Both the position numbers and the translations under genes were made by a program. From contig VXPS01000264.1 of assembly GCA_009839425.1 (NCBI GenBank), positions 1-38,118 on the forward strand: DNA of 38,118 bases, read 5' to 3'. The notes under the pieces were generated by a model that did no database searches, was not told where the DNA came from, and saw only the letters and a program-made list of their open reading frames with translations. Below, in pieces: positions 24,289 to 32,860 of this stretch. This DNA comes from Chloroflexota bacterium (lineage in GTDB: Bacteria; Chloroflexota; UBA11872). Position 1 is the stretch's first letter. Every line of letters starts with the position of its first letter.

Positions 24289-26007
24289 GTGACAGATATT
24301 GGTACGGCGCTAAAGCGGGCGGCTGCCTTCGGCGTCCTGGCGCTGACCGTCAGCGTGGGCCTGGCGTGCGGTGAGCCCGAGTCCGCGTCGGCCGCAACCC
24401 CTGCGGTTGCCGCTGAGACGACCAACGCGCCGCCACCGACGCAGGCGCCGACACCAGCGGCAACTCCGACCCTACGCCCGACGCCCACGCCAACCGCTAC
24501 AGCTCCGAGCACTCCAACGCCAACCGCCACGCCGCCCCCCGAGCCCACGCCGACCCCGACACCAACGCCGGAGCCTGCTCTAGCCGACGTCGGGATCAAC
24601 TGGGAGCCCTGTAGACCCAATAGCGCCTTTGAGTGCGCATTCCTGAAAGTTCCGGCGGACTACCGCGACCCGGACGCCGGCAGCCTGCGCATTGCCCTCA
24701 ACCTGCATCGGGCCAGACTTCCCGACCAACGGGTCGGCTACCTGCTCGTCAACCCCGGAGGACCCGGTGGCAGCGGCCTGGAACTGGTCGAGTCCATCAG
24801 GTCCGGCTTCTCGGCCTTCGCGCCTGAGCTGGTCGAACGCTTCGACATCGTCGGCTTCGACCCCCGCGGCGTTAAGGCGTCAGAGCCCAAGTTCGAGTGT
24901 GGCGAGCCAGGCGAGCAGCTTGATCTACGCCGCTCAATCGACCGGCCCGTCGACACGCCCGAAGAAATCGCGGCCGGCGAAGCCGCCGCCGGGCTTTGCA
25001 TCGAGTCCATGGGGCCGGTCGGCGGCCTGCTGCACACCGCCTATGTCGCCCGGGACATGGATGAGATTCGCAAGGCCCTGGGAGTCGAGCAGGTCTCCTA
25101 CCTGGGCTTCTCCTATGGGTCCGCGGTGGGCGTCTGGTACGCCACGCTCTTCCCCGACTCGGTCCGCGCCATGGTCATCGACGCGGCGGACAACCCGGTC
25201 GATGCGGCCGCCGACCAGGCGGAGCGCGTGGCCGACGCCCTGGAGGAAACGGCGCCTATCGCCATTCTTCTCGAGCGGGCGCTGACTGCCTGCGACAGCC
25301 CCGAGTGCCCGATCTACAACGACGGCGACCCGCTCGGCTACTTCCGGCAGGCCGCCCAAAAGCTGCACCTGGTCAACGAGGGGGCCAGCAACCATCCCGA
25401 TGCGGCCGCCTACGGGGTCATTACGCCCCTGTACGCCGAATTCCTCTGGCCGGTCCTCTGGGAGGCCCTGTACCGGCTCAACGAGTACGACGATCCGTCG
25501 ATTCTGCTTGAGGTCGGCGATTTTCAATGGGAGGACGACGGCCCCCGCGTGGCGCGAATGCCGGAGCATGTGAACTGCCTGGACGACTGGGTGCTGCATC
25601 CCGAGCAGAGCCGTGAAACTCGGCTGGCCGATGGGGAGGTCTATCAGGCCGCCCAGGACGAGGAGTTTCCCCTGCTGGCGCTGCTGGGCCCCCCGCTATT
25701 CTCCGCCTGCGCGTTCTACGACCAATTTGCACCCGAGCCTCTCGAAGGGCGACTGGACGGCGGCGGCGTGCCCATCCTGGTTATCGGCAATCACGGCGAC
25801 CCGTTCACCCCGTTCATCGAGTCGGAGGAGTTGATGACGGAGCAGCTCACGAACGGGTACCTGGTGGAGGTCGACCACGGCGCCCACGGCGTCTATCCCA
25901 ACAACTCCTGCGTGAACCAGCACGTGCATCGCGCGCTGCTCGACGGCGAGTACCCCAGCGAGCAGCGGGTCACCTGCGAACGCGAGGAAGTCCGGCTCCC
26001 GTTCTAG
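24289..26007 (+). CDS. Lipoprotein alpha/beta hydrolase (tripeptidyl-aminopeptidase/TAP-like)
   Basis: GTG start; signal with lipobox LALTVSVGLACG; Pro/Thr linker; LLVNPGGPGGSGLELVES, FDIVGFDPRGVKASEPKFEC, nucleophile GFSYGSAVGVWYATLFPDSV, C-terminal VIGNHGDPFTPF..VEVDHGAHGVY. Confidence 0.88.
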   Translation: MTDIGTALKRAAAFGVLALTVSVGLACGEPESASAATPAVAAETTNAPPPTQAPTPAATPTLRPTPTPTATAPSTPTPTATPPPEPTPTPTPTPEPALADVGINWEPCRPNSAFECAFLKVPADYRDPDAGSLRIALNLHRARLPDQRVGYLLVNPGGPGGSGLELVESIRSGFSAFAPELVERFDIVGFDPRGVKASEPKFECGEPGEQLDLRRSIDRPVDTPEEIAAGEAAAGLCIESMGPVGGLLHTAYVARDMDEIRKALGVEQVSYLGFSYGSAVGVWYATLFPDSVRAMVIDAADNPVDAAADQAERVADALEETAPIAILLERALTACDSPECPIYNDGDPLGYFRQAAQKLHLVNEGASNHPDAAAYGVITPLYAEFLWPVLWEALYRLNEYDDPSILLEVGDFQWEDDGPRVARMPEHVNCLDDWVLHPEQSRETRLADGEVYQAAQDEEFPLLALLGPPLFSACAFYDQFAPEPLEGRLDGGGVPILVIGNHGDPFTPFIESEELMTEQLTNGYLVEVDHGAHGVYPNNSCVNQHVHRALLDGEYPSEQRVTCEREEVRLPF

Positions 26008-26040
26008 CCTCCGACCCGGCTGGCCAGCGGCGTCAGAGCG

Positions 26041-26823
26041 TCAAGCGCTCTGGCAGGCGGCGATGAATTCCCGTGAGTCGGCCGTGAAGCACCAGCGCTC
26101 CAGGTCGTGCAGCACGGCATCAGTGACCTGCAGACCGTCGTAGGTCTCGCGCGTCTCGATCCCGCTGGTGCAGTCCCGCAGCAGGATCGGCGCGTAGCCG
26201 CGGTTGCGCATGGCGTGAATGCCGTAGTCGCGAAAGCGCACGCAGATGTTGGTGGCGAACCCGACGTACAGCAGGTGCACCAGCCGCAGGTCGCGCAGCG
26301 CGCGCTGAAGCTGCTCGCCGGTGGCGATCACGATGTCGTCCGGCTCCGGCGCGACGGCGTCGTGAATCGTGCGGAACCGGTGCCAGGGCTCCGGCGGCTT
26401 GCCGGCGCTGTCCGGCGGCAGTTCGCCCGGCGCGCGCCGTAGCGACTCATACGGTCCGGTCACGGCGCGATAGGCCGCCGGCGGCCAGCCGTCGTCCGGC
26501 TCCGGCGTCGGATGCAGCTCCTCCACCCCGGCCCAGCGGGACCACTGCGGGTGGGTGGCGGCGATTGCTGGAGACGGGGCGTAAATCGGGGTCACGCCGG
26601 CCGCTCGCGCCGCATCCAGCGCCGGCCGGATACGCTGCACCGTGATGTCGCTGGTGCGCGAACGATGGGACGCGATCGGATGCTCGCCCCAGGTATCCAC
26701 CAGCACCAGGGCCGTCTCCGCCGGATCCAGGTCGGCCCGCAGTTCCGTCGGCACGATGTTGGCCTCCACGTTGTCGTCGGGGCCCGTGCTGTGCATCGCC
26801 TGGTAGCGCAGCGTCAGTTCCAT
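26041..26823 (-). CDS. Cysteine hydrolase, isochorismatase family
   Basis: DPAETALVLVDTWGEHP, IVIATGEQLQRALRDLRLVHLLYVGFATNICVRFRDYGIHAMRNRGYAPILLRDCTSG; start at ATG 26823. Confidence 0.85.
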   Translation of the reverse strand: MELTLRYQAMHSTGPDDNVEANIVPTELRADLDPAETALVLVDTWGEHPIASHRSRTSDITVQRIRPALDAARAAGVTPIYAPSPAIAATHPQWSRWAGVEELHPTPEPDDGWPPAAYRAVTGPYESLRRAPGELPPDSAGKPPEPWHRFRTIHDAVAPEPDDIVIATGEQLQRALRDLRLVHLLYVGFATNICVRFRDYGIHAMRNRGYAPILLRDCTSGIETRETYDGLQVTDAVLHDLERWCFTADSREFIAACQSA

Positions 26824-26888
26824 GGGGTCAGTCCTCGGACGCGATCGGGGCGAGCATACGCCCGCGGCGCTGTTCGCTTTTTGTTTGG

Positions 26889-26894
26889 TATACT
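26889..26894 (+). promoter_or_regulatory. Possible extended -10 promoter element (TGgTATACT)
   Basis: tttgtttggtatacttggcac in the intergenic region before the repeat block and sbcD; weak -35. Confidence 0.35.
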
Positions 26895-27089
26895 TGGCAC
26901 CCCTTCGATCCTGCCCAATTGCCAGCCATGAGCGCCCTCTGCAACACGCCCGGCGTCCTCGAAGCTGCGGCCGCTCCTCCTCCTGCCCCGGCGGAGAGCA
27001 ATGGTGTTCGGTGTCAATCCATTCAAGGGGACGCCGTTCTTCACCCTCTCCAAGGGGAGAGGCAGACTCGGTCGTCTTCGGCCGAATTC

Positions 27090-27200
27090 GGTGAGGGGTC
27101 TTCCGGGCAGCCAGCCTCGGGTTATGCAGAGGCCTCCTCTGGGAGATGGCTGGGGTGAGGGTCTTCCGGGCAACTACCTCTGGGCTATGCAACGGTCTCG
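27090..27200. repeat. Two imperfect direct repeats (about 46 bp, 64-bp period)
   Basis: ggtgaggggtcttccgggcagccagcctcgggttatgcagaggc (27090-) and ggtgagggtcttccgggcaactacctctgggctatgcaacggtc (27154-). Confidence 0.65.
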
Positions 27201-27201
27201 C

Positions 27202-28497
27202 ATGAGCGACGCCCCGATCCGCTTCGTCCACCTCGCGGATGTCCACCTGGGCTTCCGCCAGTACGGGCTGGCCGAACGCGCCGCCGACTTCGTCCGCGCC
27301 TTCGACGACGCCGTGGACTACTGCCTGCGGGTCGCGCCGGACTTCGTGGTCATCGCCGGTGACCTGTTCGACTCCAAGTCCATCGAGCCGTCCACCTACG
27401 CCGCCGCCGACATCGCGCTGGAGCGGCTGGCCCGCGCCGGTATCCCGGTGGTGGCCAACGAGGGCAACCACGAGCGCTGGTTCAGGCGCGGCGAACGCTC
27501 CTGGCTCTGGCAACTGAGCCGCCACGGTCGCCTGCGCCTGCTGCGGCAGTTCGACCCGCTGACCGGCCGGCTGCAGGCCCAGCCCTGGACCAGCGACCGC
27601 GGCTTTGGCGCCTACACCGACATCGGCGCGGCCCGAGTCTTCGGCGTTGAGTACCTGGGCGCCCGCTTGGCGGCCCACCTCCCTGAGATTGCCGCCTCGC
27701 TTTCCGCCGTTCCATCGGGAAGCCAGCGGGCCGTGGTTGGCCTACTGCACACCGGCGTGGACGAAGCCGTCCACCTGGGCGTCGGCGGCGTCACGCTGGA
27801 AGATCTGGCCCCCGTCCGGGCCTTCACCGACTACCTGGCGCTCGGCCACGTGCACTACGCCTACCGCCTGCCGGAACACAGTCCGTGGATCTTCAACCCG
27901 GGTGCGCTGGAAGCCCACAACATCCTCGAAGGCCTGGCCAGCGAACCCAGCGAGGGCGAGGGCCGGGCCCGCGGCCTCTACGACGTAACGATTCGCCCCG
28001 GCCACCCAGCGGAGATTGACGGTCGGTTCAGAGATGACGTCGTCGCCCGACGCCCCTTCCGGCGCCTGAGCGTCGACGCCGGCGAGGCCGCGGACTTTAA
28101 CGAGTTGGCGGCCGACGTCGAGGCGGCCGTGTCCGGCCCCCTCGAACTCTTCAGCGAACCGCCCGTTGTCGAACTGCGGCTCACCGGCCGCCTGCGCTTC
28201 GAGCGCATTCACCTGGACACCGAGCGCCTGGCCCAGATCGTCGGCGCGGCCTTCCAGCCGCTGCACGTGCGCGTCACCCTGCAGCTGGCCGGCGACCGGC
28301 GCCGCACCGCCGCCGCCCGCTTCGGAACCAACGTGCGCGCCATTGAGCGCGACGTGCTGGCGCAGCTGATCAAGGAATCGCCTCACGCCGGCGAGGCCGA
28401 AGCGCTGACCGCCGCGGCGCTGGATCTGAAGGCCGCCGCCCTCGAAGGCCAACCCCCCGAGGCGCTGGCGCAACACCTGGAACGGCGGTTGGGCTGA
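27202..28497 (+). CDS. sbcD: SbcD/Mre11-family DNA repair exonuclease
   Basis: IRFVHLADVHLGFRQYG, FVVIAGDLFDSKSIEPST, GIPVVANEGNHERWF, LALGHVHYAYRLPEHSPWIFNPGALEAHN; followed by the SbcC/Rad50 gene. Confidence 0.9.
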   Translation: MSDAPIRFVHLADVHLGFRQYGLAERAADFVRAFDDAVDYCLRVAPDFVVIAGDLFDSKSIEPSTYAAADIALERLARAGIPVVANEGNHERWFRRGERSWLWQLSRHGRLRLLRQFDPLTGRLQAQPWTSDRGFGAYTDIGAARVFGVEYLGARLAAHLPEIAASLSAVPSGSQRAVVGLLHTGVDEAVHLGVGGVTLEDLAPVRAFTDYLALGHVHYAYRLPEHSPWIFNPGALEAHNILEGLASEPSEGEGRARGLYDVTIRPGHPAEIDGRFRDDVVARRPFRRLSVDAGEAADFNELAADVEAAVSGPLELFSEPPVVELRLTGRLRFERIHLDTERLAQIVGAAFQPLHVRVTLQLAGDRRRTAAARFGTNVRAIERDVLAQLIKESPHAGEAEALTAAALDLKAAALEGQPPEALAQHLERRLG

Positions 28498-28498
28498 C

Positions 28499-31303
28499 GT
28501 GTTCGTCCACGAGGTCGCGCTCCGCAACGTCAAGAGCTTCGTCGAGGCCACGGTGCGGTTCCAGCCCGGCCTTACGGCCATCGTCGGTCCCAACGGCGCC
28601 GGCAAGACCACCCTGCTGGAAGCCATCGGCTACGGCCTCTTCGGCTTCATGCCCCACCGCCCGCAGGTCCGCTTCATGCGCCACGGCTCCACGGAGGCCG
28701 CCGTGCAGGTGGAGTTCACCTCCCCGCGTGACGGCCGCGTCTACCGTGTGGAACGCACCATGCGCCGCGCCCGCTCGCGGGCCACGGAGAAGCTGGCCGA
28801 CAACGCCACGACCACGGTCTCGCTCTTCGACGTCGAGCTGAACCGATCCATCGACCAGCCGGCCGTCGAGCTCGAGGCCTGGCTGGCCGGCCAGCTGGGC
28901 GTGGAAGGCCTCAGCAGTCCGGCCGACGTCTTCGAACACGTCGTCGGCGTGCCTCAGGGTCGCCTCACCGCCGATTTCCTGGACTCGCCCCGCCTGCGCA
29001 AGGCCCGCTTCGATCCCATCCTGCGCACTGCCGAATACCAGCAGGCCGCCGACCTGCTGCGCCGCCTCACCCAGCACTACGCCCAAAGCCGCCACGAGTT
29101 GCAGGTCAAGGCCTCCAACCTGGAAGGCCGCTTGGCCGCCGAACCGGAACTCCTCTCGCGCCTGGCCGCGGCCCAACAGGCGCTGGAACAGACCCGCGCG
29201 GAGGAAGCGCGGGCGGCGGTGGAACTGGACGCGGCCAGCAAGAACCTGGCCGCGCAGGACGCCCAGCGCGAGGCCTTTGTAGCGGCCGAGCGGGAACATG
29301 CGGCAGTCGCTGAACACGCCAGCCAGGCTGCCGGCCAGGTCGAGCGCGTGGTCGCGGCCGAACTGGAGGCCCGCCGCGCGGCGACGGTGGTGGAGGAAGC
29401 TCGTGCGGCGCATACGGCCTACCAGGCGGCGCAGGCCCGCGCGTCTGAACTCCAGCCCGTCGATTACCGCGCGCGCGACCTGGACCTGGAACGCACCCGG
29501 TGGACCGCACGGTTGGAACGCGCACAGGAGGACCTCGCGGAGGCGCGCCTGGAGGCCGGCCCGCAGGTGCAAGCGTCGGTGGCCGCCGATCCCGACGGCG
29601 ATCTCGAAGCCAGCTTCCGCCGGCTTCGGACCGAGTTCCGACAGCGAACCGCCGAGTCAAGAGCGCGCAAGGCGGCCGCTGGCGTCTCGCTGCGCCAGGC
29701 CCTCGAAGACACCCTCGCCCTGCACACCCGCTGGATGCGCGAACGCGAGACAGTCGTCCAGGCCTACGACGACGGGGGCCGCCGGCTGAAGCTGCTGGAA
29801 GCGCGGGCGACGGTGGCCGCTGAACTAGCGGACCGGCGCACACGGCTGCACGCGCGGCGCGAGGAGCACGCACGCGAAGCGGCCCTTCTGGAAGCCGACC
29901 GCCACGCTCAGCGCCTGCTCACCGACACCCGCACCTGCCCGTTTTTCATGGACGTCTGCCGCAACCTCGATGCCATCCCCGATGTGGCCGGGGTATTCCG
30001 GCGCCAGGCCGCCGAGCGCGAGCAGCGGCTGGCAGCGCTCCGTGCGGCAATTGCGCAGGCCGAGCGGGAGGTTGCCGACGCCGAGCAGGCTGAAACCGAA
30101 GCCCGCGAGGCCGACGTGGTCCGCGAACGCCAGGCCGGGCTGCATCAGCGCCTGGCTTCGGCCGATGTGGACATTGCGGCCGCCACCGCCCTGCTGGACG
30201 CTCTGGAAACCCGCAACGCGGGCGACCTGGCGGCGCTGGCCAACGGCCGGGAGCCCGCGTCGAGTGCACAGGAGACGTTGGTCCAGTCTGCCCAGCGCGC
30301 CGTGGACGCCCTCGCGGAACAGGCCGCAACCGAAGATCCCGCCGTCAGGACCGCCGGAGCCGACCTGCTTGCGATCGCCGAGCACCGCCGCGAGGCGGCT
30401 GCGGCTGCTCTCCAGGCAACCGACCGCCAGCTGCAGACCCTCCAGGGCGATCTCAATGCGCTGGCCGCGGCGCACGCCGCTCTCAACGAGCACGCCGACG
30501 CGCACGACCGATACCTCAAGCACGAGGTCGTGGCGGGGCAACTCGAGGCGCGCGGCGCCGAGCTTGCAACCGCCCGGCAACTGGCCGCCCGGGCCGAAGC
30601 TGCGGTGGACGGCGCCGATACGGCCCTACGGGAATCGCGCGCCAACTTCGATCCTGCCGCGCTGGCCACGGTGCTCAAGGCCCGCGACGCCGCGCTCGGC
30701 CTGGTTCGCCAGTTGGCCGAGCGAGCCACCCGCATGCAGGCCGACCAGGAACGCCTCGCCTCCGACGTGGAGGCCCTGCGTCAGGTGCGCGCGGACCTGG
30801 AAGCCGCGCAGGCCGGGATCGCCCGCGTCACTCGGCTCGAGGACCGCACCGAGTTCATCCGCCGCCTGCTGCGCGACGCTGGTCCCAAGGTCACCGAAAT
30901 CCTGCTGGCCAGCGTGTCCGACAGCGCCGACGAGATCTACAGCGACATCATGGGCGCGCCCGGCGGCCGCCTCCGCTGGGCGGCCGACTACGACATCGTG
31001 CTCGGCCGCGGCGGCCTGGAGCGGCGCTTCGGCCAGTTGTCCGGCGGCGAGCAAATGGCCGCCGCCCTGGCCGTCCGCCTGGCCCTGCTCCGCGACCTGC
31101 TGAACCTCGACATCGCGTTCTTCGACGAACCCACCCAGCACCTGGACGCCGAACGCCGCGAAAACTTGGCCCAGCAAATCCTCGCCGTCCGCGGCTTCAG
31201 CCAGCTCGTCGTCATCTCCCACGACGACACCTTCGAACGCCACATCGACAACATCCTCCGGGTCACCCACACCGGCCAGGCCAGCACCGTCGAAGTTGGC
31301 TAG
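28499..31303 (+). CDS. sbcC: SbcC/Rad50-family AAA ATPase
   Basis: EVALRNVKSFVEATVRFQPGLTAIVGPNGAGKTTLLEAIGYGLFG, coiled coil, LSGGEQMAAALAVRLALLRDLLNLDIAFFDEPTQHLDAERR; GTG start 1 bp after the sbcD stop. Confidence 0.92.
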   Translation: MFVHEVALRNVKSFVEATVRFQPGLTAIVGPNGAGKTTLLEAIGYGLFGFMPHRPQVRFMRHGSTEAAVQVEFTSPRDGRVYRVERTMRRARSRATEKLADNATTTVSLFDVELNRSIDQPAVELEAWLAGQLGVEGLSSPADVFEHVVGVPQGRLTADFLDSPRLRKARFDPILRTAEYQQAADLLRRLTQHYAQSRHELQVKASNLEGRLAAEPELLSRLAAAQQALEQTRAEEARAAVELDAASKNLAAQDAQREAFVAAEREHAAVAEHASQAAGQVERVVAAELEARRAATVVEEARAAHTAYQAAQARASELQPVDYRARDLDLERTRWTARLERAQEDLAEARLEAGPQVQASVAADPDGDLEASFRRLRTEFRQRTAESRARKAAAGVSLRQALEDTLALHTRWMRERETVVQAYDDGGRRLKLLEARATVAAELADRRTRLHARREEHAREAALLEADRHAQRLLTDTRTCPFFMDVCRNLDAIPDVAGVFRRQAAEREQRLAALRAAIAQAEREVADAEQAETEAREADVVRERQAGLHQRLASADVDIAAATALLDALETRNAGDLAALANGREPASSAQETLVQSAQRAVDALAEQAATEDPAVRTAGADLLAIAEHRREAAAAALQATDRQLQTLQGDLNALAAAHAALNEHADAHDRYLKHEVVAGQLEARGAELATARQLAARAEAAVDGADTALRESRANFDPAALATVLKARDAALGLVRQLAERATRMQADQERLASDVEALRQVRADLEAAQAGIARVTRLEDRTEFIRRLLRDAGPKVTEILLASVSDSADEIYSDIMGAPGGRLRWAADYDIVLGRGGLERRFGQLSGGEQMAAALAVRLALLRDLLNLDIAFFDEPTQHLDAERRENLAQQILAVRGFSQLVVISHDDTFERHIDNILRVTHTGQASTVEVG

Positions 31304-31347
31304 GCCCGGAAACCGAAATCTGGCCCCGGGCGGCCTGCATCGGGATA

Positions 31348-31569
31348 TCAGCGAAGCAGCTGCAGGAACTCCTCTCGCGTCAGGCCTGAGTCACGAATCA
31401 GCGCCCGCAGAAGACCTCGACGAAGTTCCCTATGCCTGGGGACCGAGAGTCTGCGGCCCGCCGGTCCGATAAGGATCATGTGGCTACCTTGGGTTCGGTC
31501 CCGGACATAGCCGATCCTCGCGACCGCTCTGACGAATTCGTCGCCTGAGATGACCGGAAGTCGCGGCAC
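31348..31569 (-). CDS. hicA: HicA-like mRNA interferase toxin
   Basis: MPRLPVISGDEFVRAVARIGYVRDRTQGSHMILIGPAGRRLSVPRHRELRRGLLRALIRDSGLTREEFLQLL; conserved GSH. Confidence 0.88.
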   Translation of the reverse strand: MPRLPVISGDEFVRAVARIGYVRDRTQGSHMILIGPAGRRLSVPRHRELRRGLLRALIRDSGLTREEFLQLLR

Positions 31570-32138
31570 TAGACAGGTACCTCAAGCACCTGGAACGTAG
31601 ACGAGGACGGCAAGGGCTCTCCGTGTTCCCGCATGCTCGCCAGATAGCCTCGGATCGCTTCGCGGATGTTCGCCAGAGCCTCGTCCCTCGTCCGCCCTTG
31701 ACTGTGACACCCGGGGAGCGTCGGGCAGCTCGCCACCTCCCAACCGTCCTCGTCGGTCTCGAAGAGCACCAGAAGGTTCAGAACTTGCTCGGCGTCGTCG
31801 CCTGAGTCAACGATTACAGGTGCCTCTGGGGGAGACTCGTTGCCCTGCAACCCTGCGGTTGGCGCACGCGGAGGGCGTCCATAGACAGTTGCGTCCGATC
31901 GTTCTGAGATCTCAAACCCCAGCCTGCTGAGGATTCGGTAGGCGTACTGCGCCGTGAACACGGGTGACGCCAGGCCAGTGACCAACTGGATGACTTGCTT
32001 GATTGGGTACTGTCGCCCGTGCAGCGCGACAAAGTACTTGTTCCGACCGTCGGTCGCGCTGGGCTGAACTCTCCGCGTTGCGCTCATGATGTCCTCAGGC
32101 TCGATCGCGTACGAGGCGCCTCTGATTTGAAATTCCAT
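31569..32138 (-). CDS. hicB: HicB-like antitoxin with an extra N-terminal domain
   Basis: C-terminal NLLVLFETDEDGWEVASCPTLPGCHSQGRTRDEALANIREAIRGYLASMREHGEPLP is HicB-like; N-terminal about 85 aa (MEFQIRGASYAIEPEDIMSATRRVQ...NKYFVALHGRQYPIKQVIQLVTGLASPVFTAQYAYRILSRLGFEI) is an additional module. ATG 32138; TAG overlaps the hicA GTG. Confidence 0.8.
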   Translation of the reverse strand: MEFQIRGASYAIEPEDIMSATRRVQPSATDGRNKYFVALHGRQYPIKQVIQLVTGLASPVFTAQYAYRILSRLGFEISERSDATVYGRPPRAPTAGLQGNESPPEAPVIVDSGDDAEQVLNLLVLFETDEDGWEVASCPTLPGCHSQGRTRDEALANIREAIRGYLASMREHGEPLPSSSTFQVLEVPV

Positions 32139-32163
32139 GGCAACACTCTTTCTGGTTGATTCT

Positions 32164-32185
32164 GATATCGATATCGATACTATCG
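32164..32185. promoter_or_regulatory. Operator-like palindrome upstream of hicB
   Basis: GATATCGATATCGATAcTATCG; perfect palindrome TATCGATATCGATA at 32166-32179, with repeated TATCG units. Confidence 0.5.
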
Positions 32186-32323
32186 TGAGGTGCGGGACAC
32201 GGATTGTCAAGCGGCTCGCCTGACTGATGTGGCCCAAGCTGCGCGCAGCCTGGGACCCGCCCCGGGACGCACCTAAACTCGACTCCCCCGCCCCGGCTGC
32301 CCGCGCAGGATCAAACTCCCGTC

Positions 32324-32545
32324 ATGAAACGGAAGCTCACAATCACCGTCGACAATGCGCTGGTCGAGGAGGCCAAGCGCTTCGCCCGCTCGCGCGGCCT
32401 CTCCCTCTCGTCCCTGATCGAAACTTCACTCCGGGACACCCTTGCAGACGACACTCCCACCGTCGCCGAGCAGTGGAGGGGAAAGTTCCGGGCGGCCGAG
32501 CGTGACGACCCGCGCTACGAGGCGCTGGCCCGCAAATACCTCTAG
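32324..32545 (+). CDS. Small antitoxin-like (RHH-type, DUF6364-like) protein, no adjacent toxin
   Basis: MKRKLTITVDNALVEEAKRFARSRGLSLSSLIETSLRDTL...YEALARKYL. Confidence 0.7.
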   Translation: MKRKLTITVDNALVEEAKRFARSRGLSLSSLIETSLRDTLADDTPTVAEQWRGKFRAAERDDPRYEALARKYL

Positions 32546-32850
32546 GGACCGTCCGAAGGCTGCCGAGTGGCCGACACCCGCAGCCCCAACCCCAACGCCT
32601 GCATGACCTTCAGCACGGTGGCGAGCTCCGGGTTGCCGTTGGGTGACAGAGCCTTGTAGAGGCTTTCCCGACCCAGGCCCGCGTCCGCGGCGACCTTCGT
32701 CATGCCTCGAGCCCTGGCGATGTCCCCCAGGGCGGCTGCGATCAGCGCCGGGTCCCCGTCCTCGAAGGCCGCCTCGAGGTAGGCGACGATATCCTCGTCG
32801 CTTTCCAGGTGATCCGCCGCGTCCCATGGACGGGTCTGCGTTGTGGTCAA
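32542..32850 (-). CDS. HTH addiction-module antidote protein (HigA-like), no adjacent toxin
   Basis: DEDIVAYLEAAFEDGDPALIAAALGDIARARGMTKVAADAGLGRESLYKALSPNGNPELATVLKVMQALGLGL. Confidence 0.88.
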   Translation of the reverse strand: MTTTQTRPWDAADHLESDEDIVAYLEAAFEDGDPALIAAALGDIARARGMTKVAADAGLGRESLYKALSPNGNPELATVLKVMQALGLGLRVSATRQPSDGP

Positions 32851-32860
32851 GTGGGCTCCT

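Noticed and set aside
26041-27678. 545-aa ORF extending the isochorismatase gene far upstream
   Set aside because: The extension runs through the intergenic repeats and antisense to sbcD; the cysteine hydrolase begins at ATG 26823.
28370-29572. 400-aa minus-strand ORF opposite sbcD/sbcC
   Set aside because: Antisense shadow; SbcC motifs on the plus strand are unambiguous.
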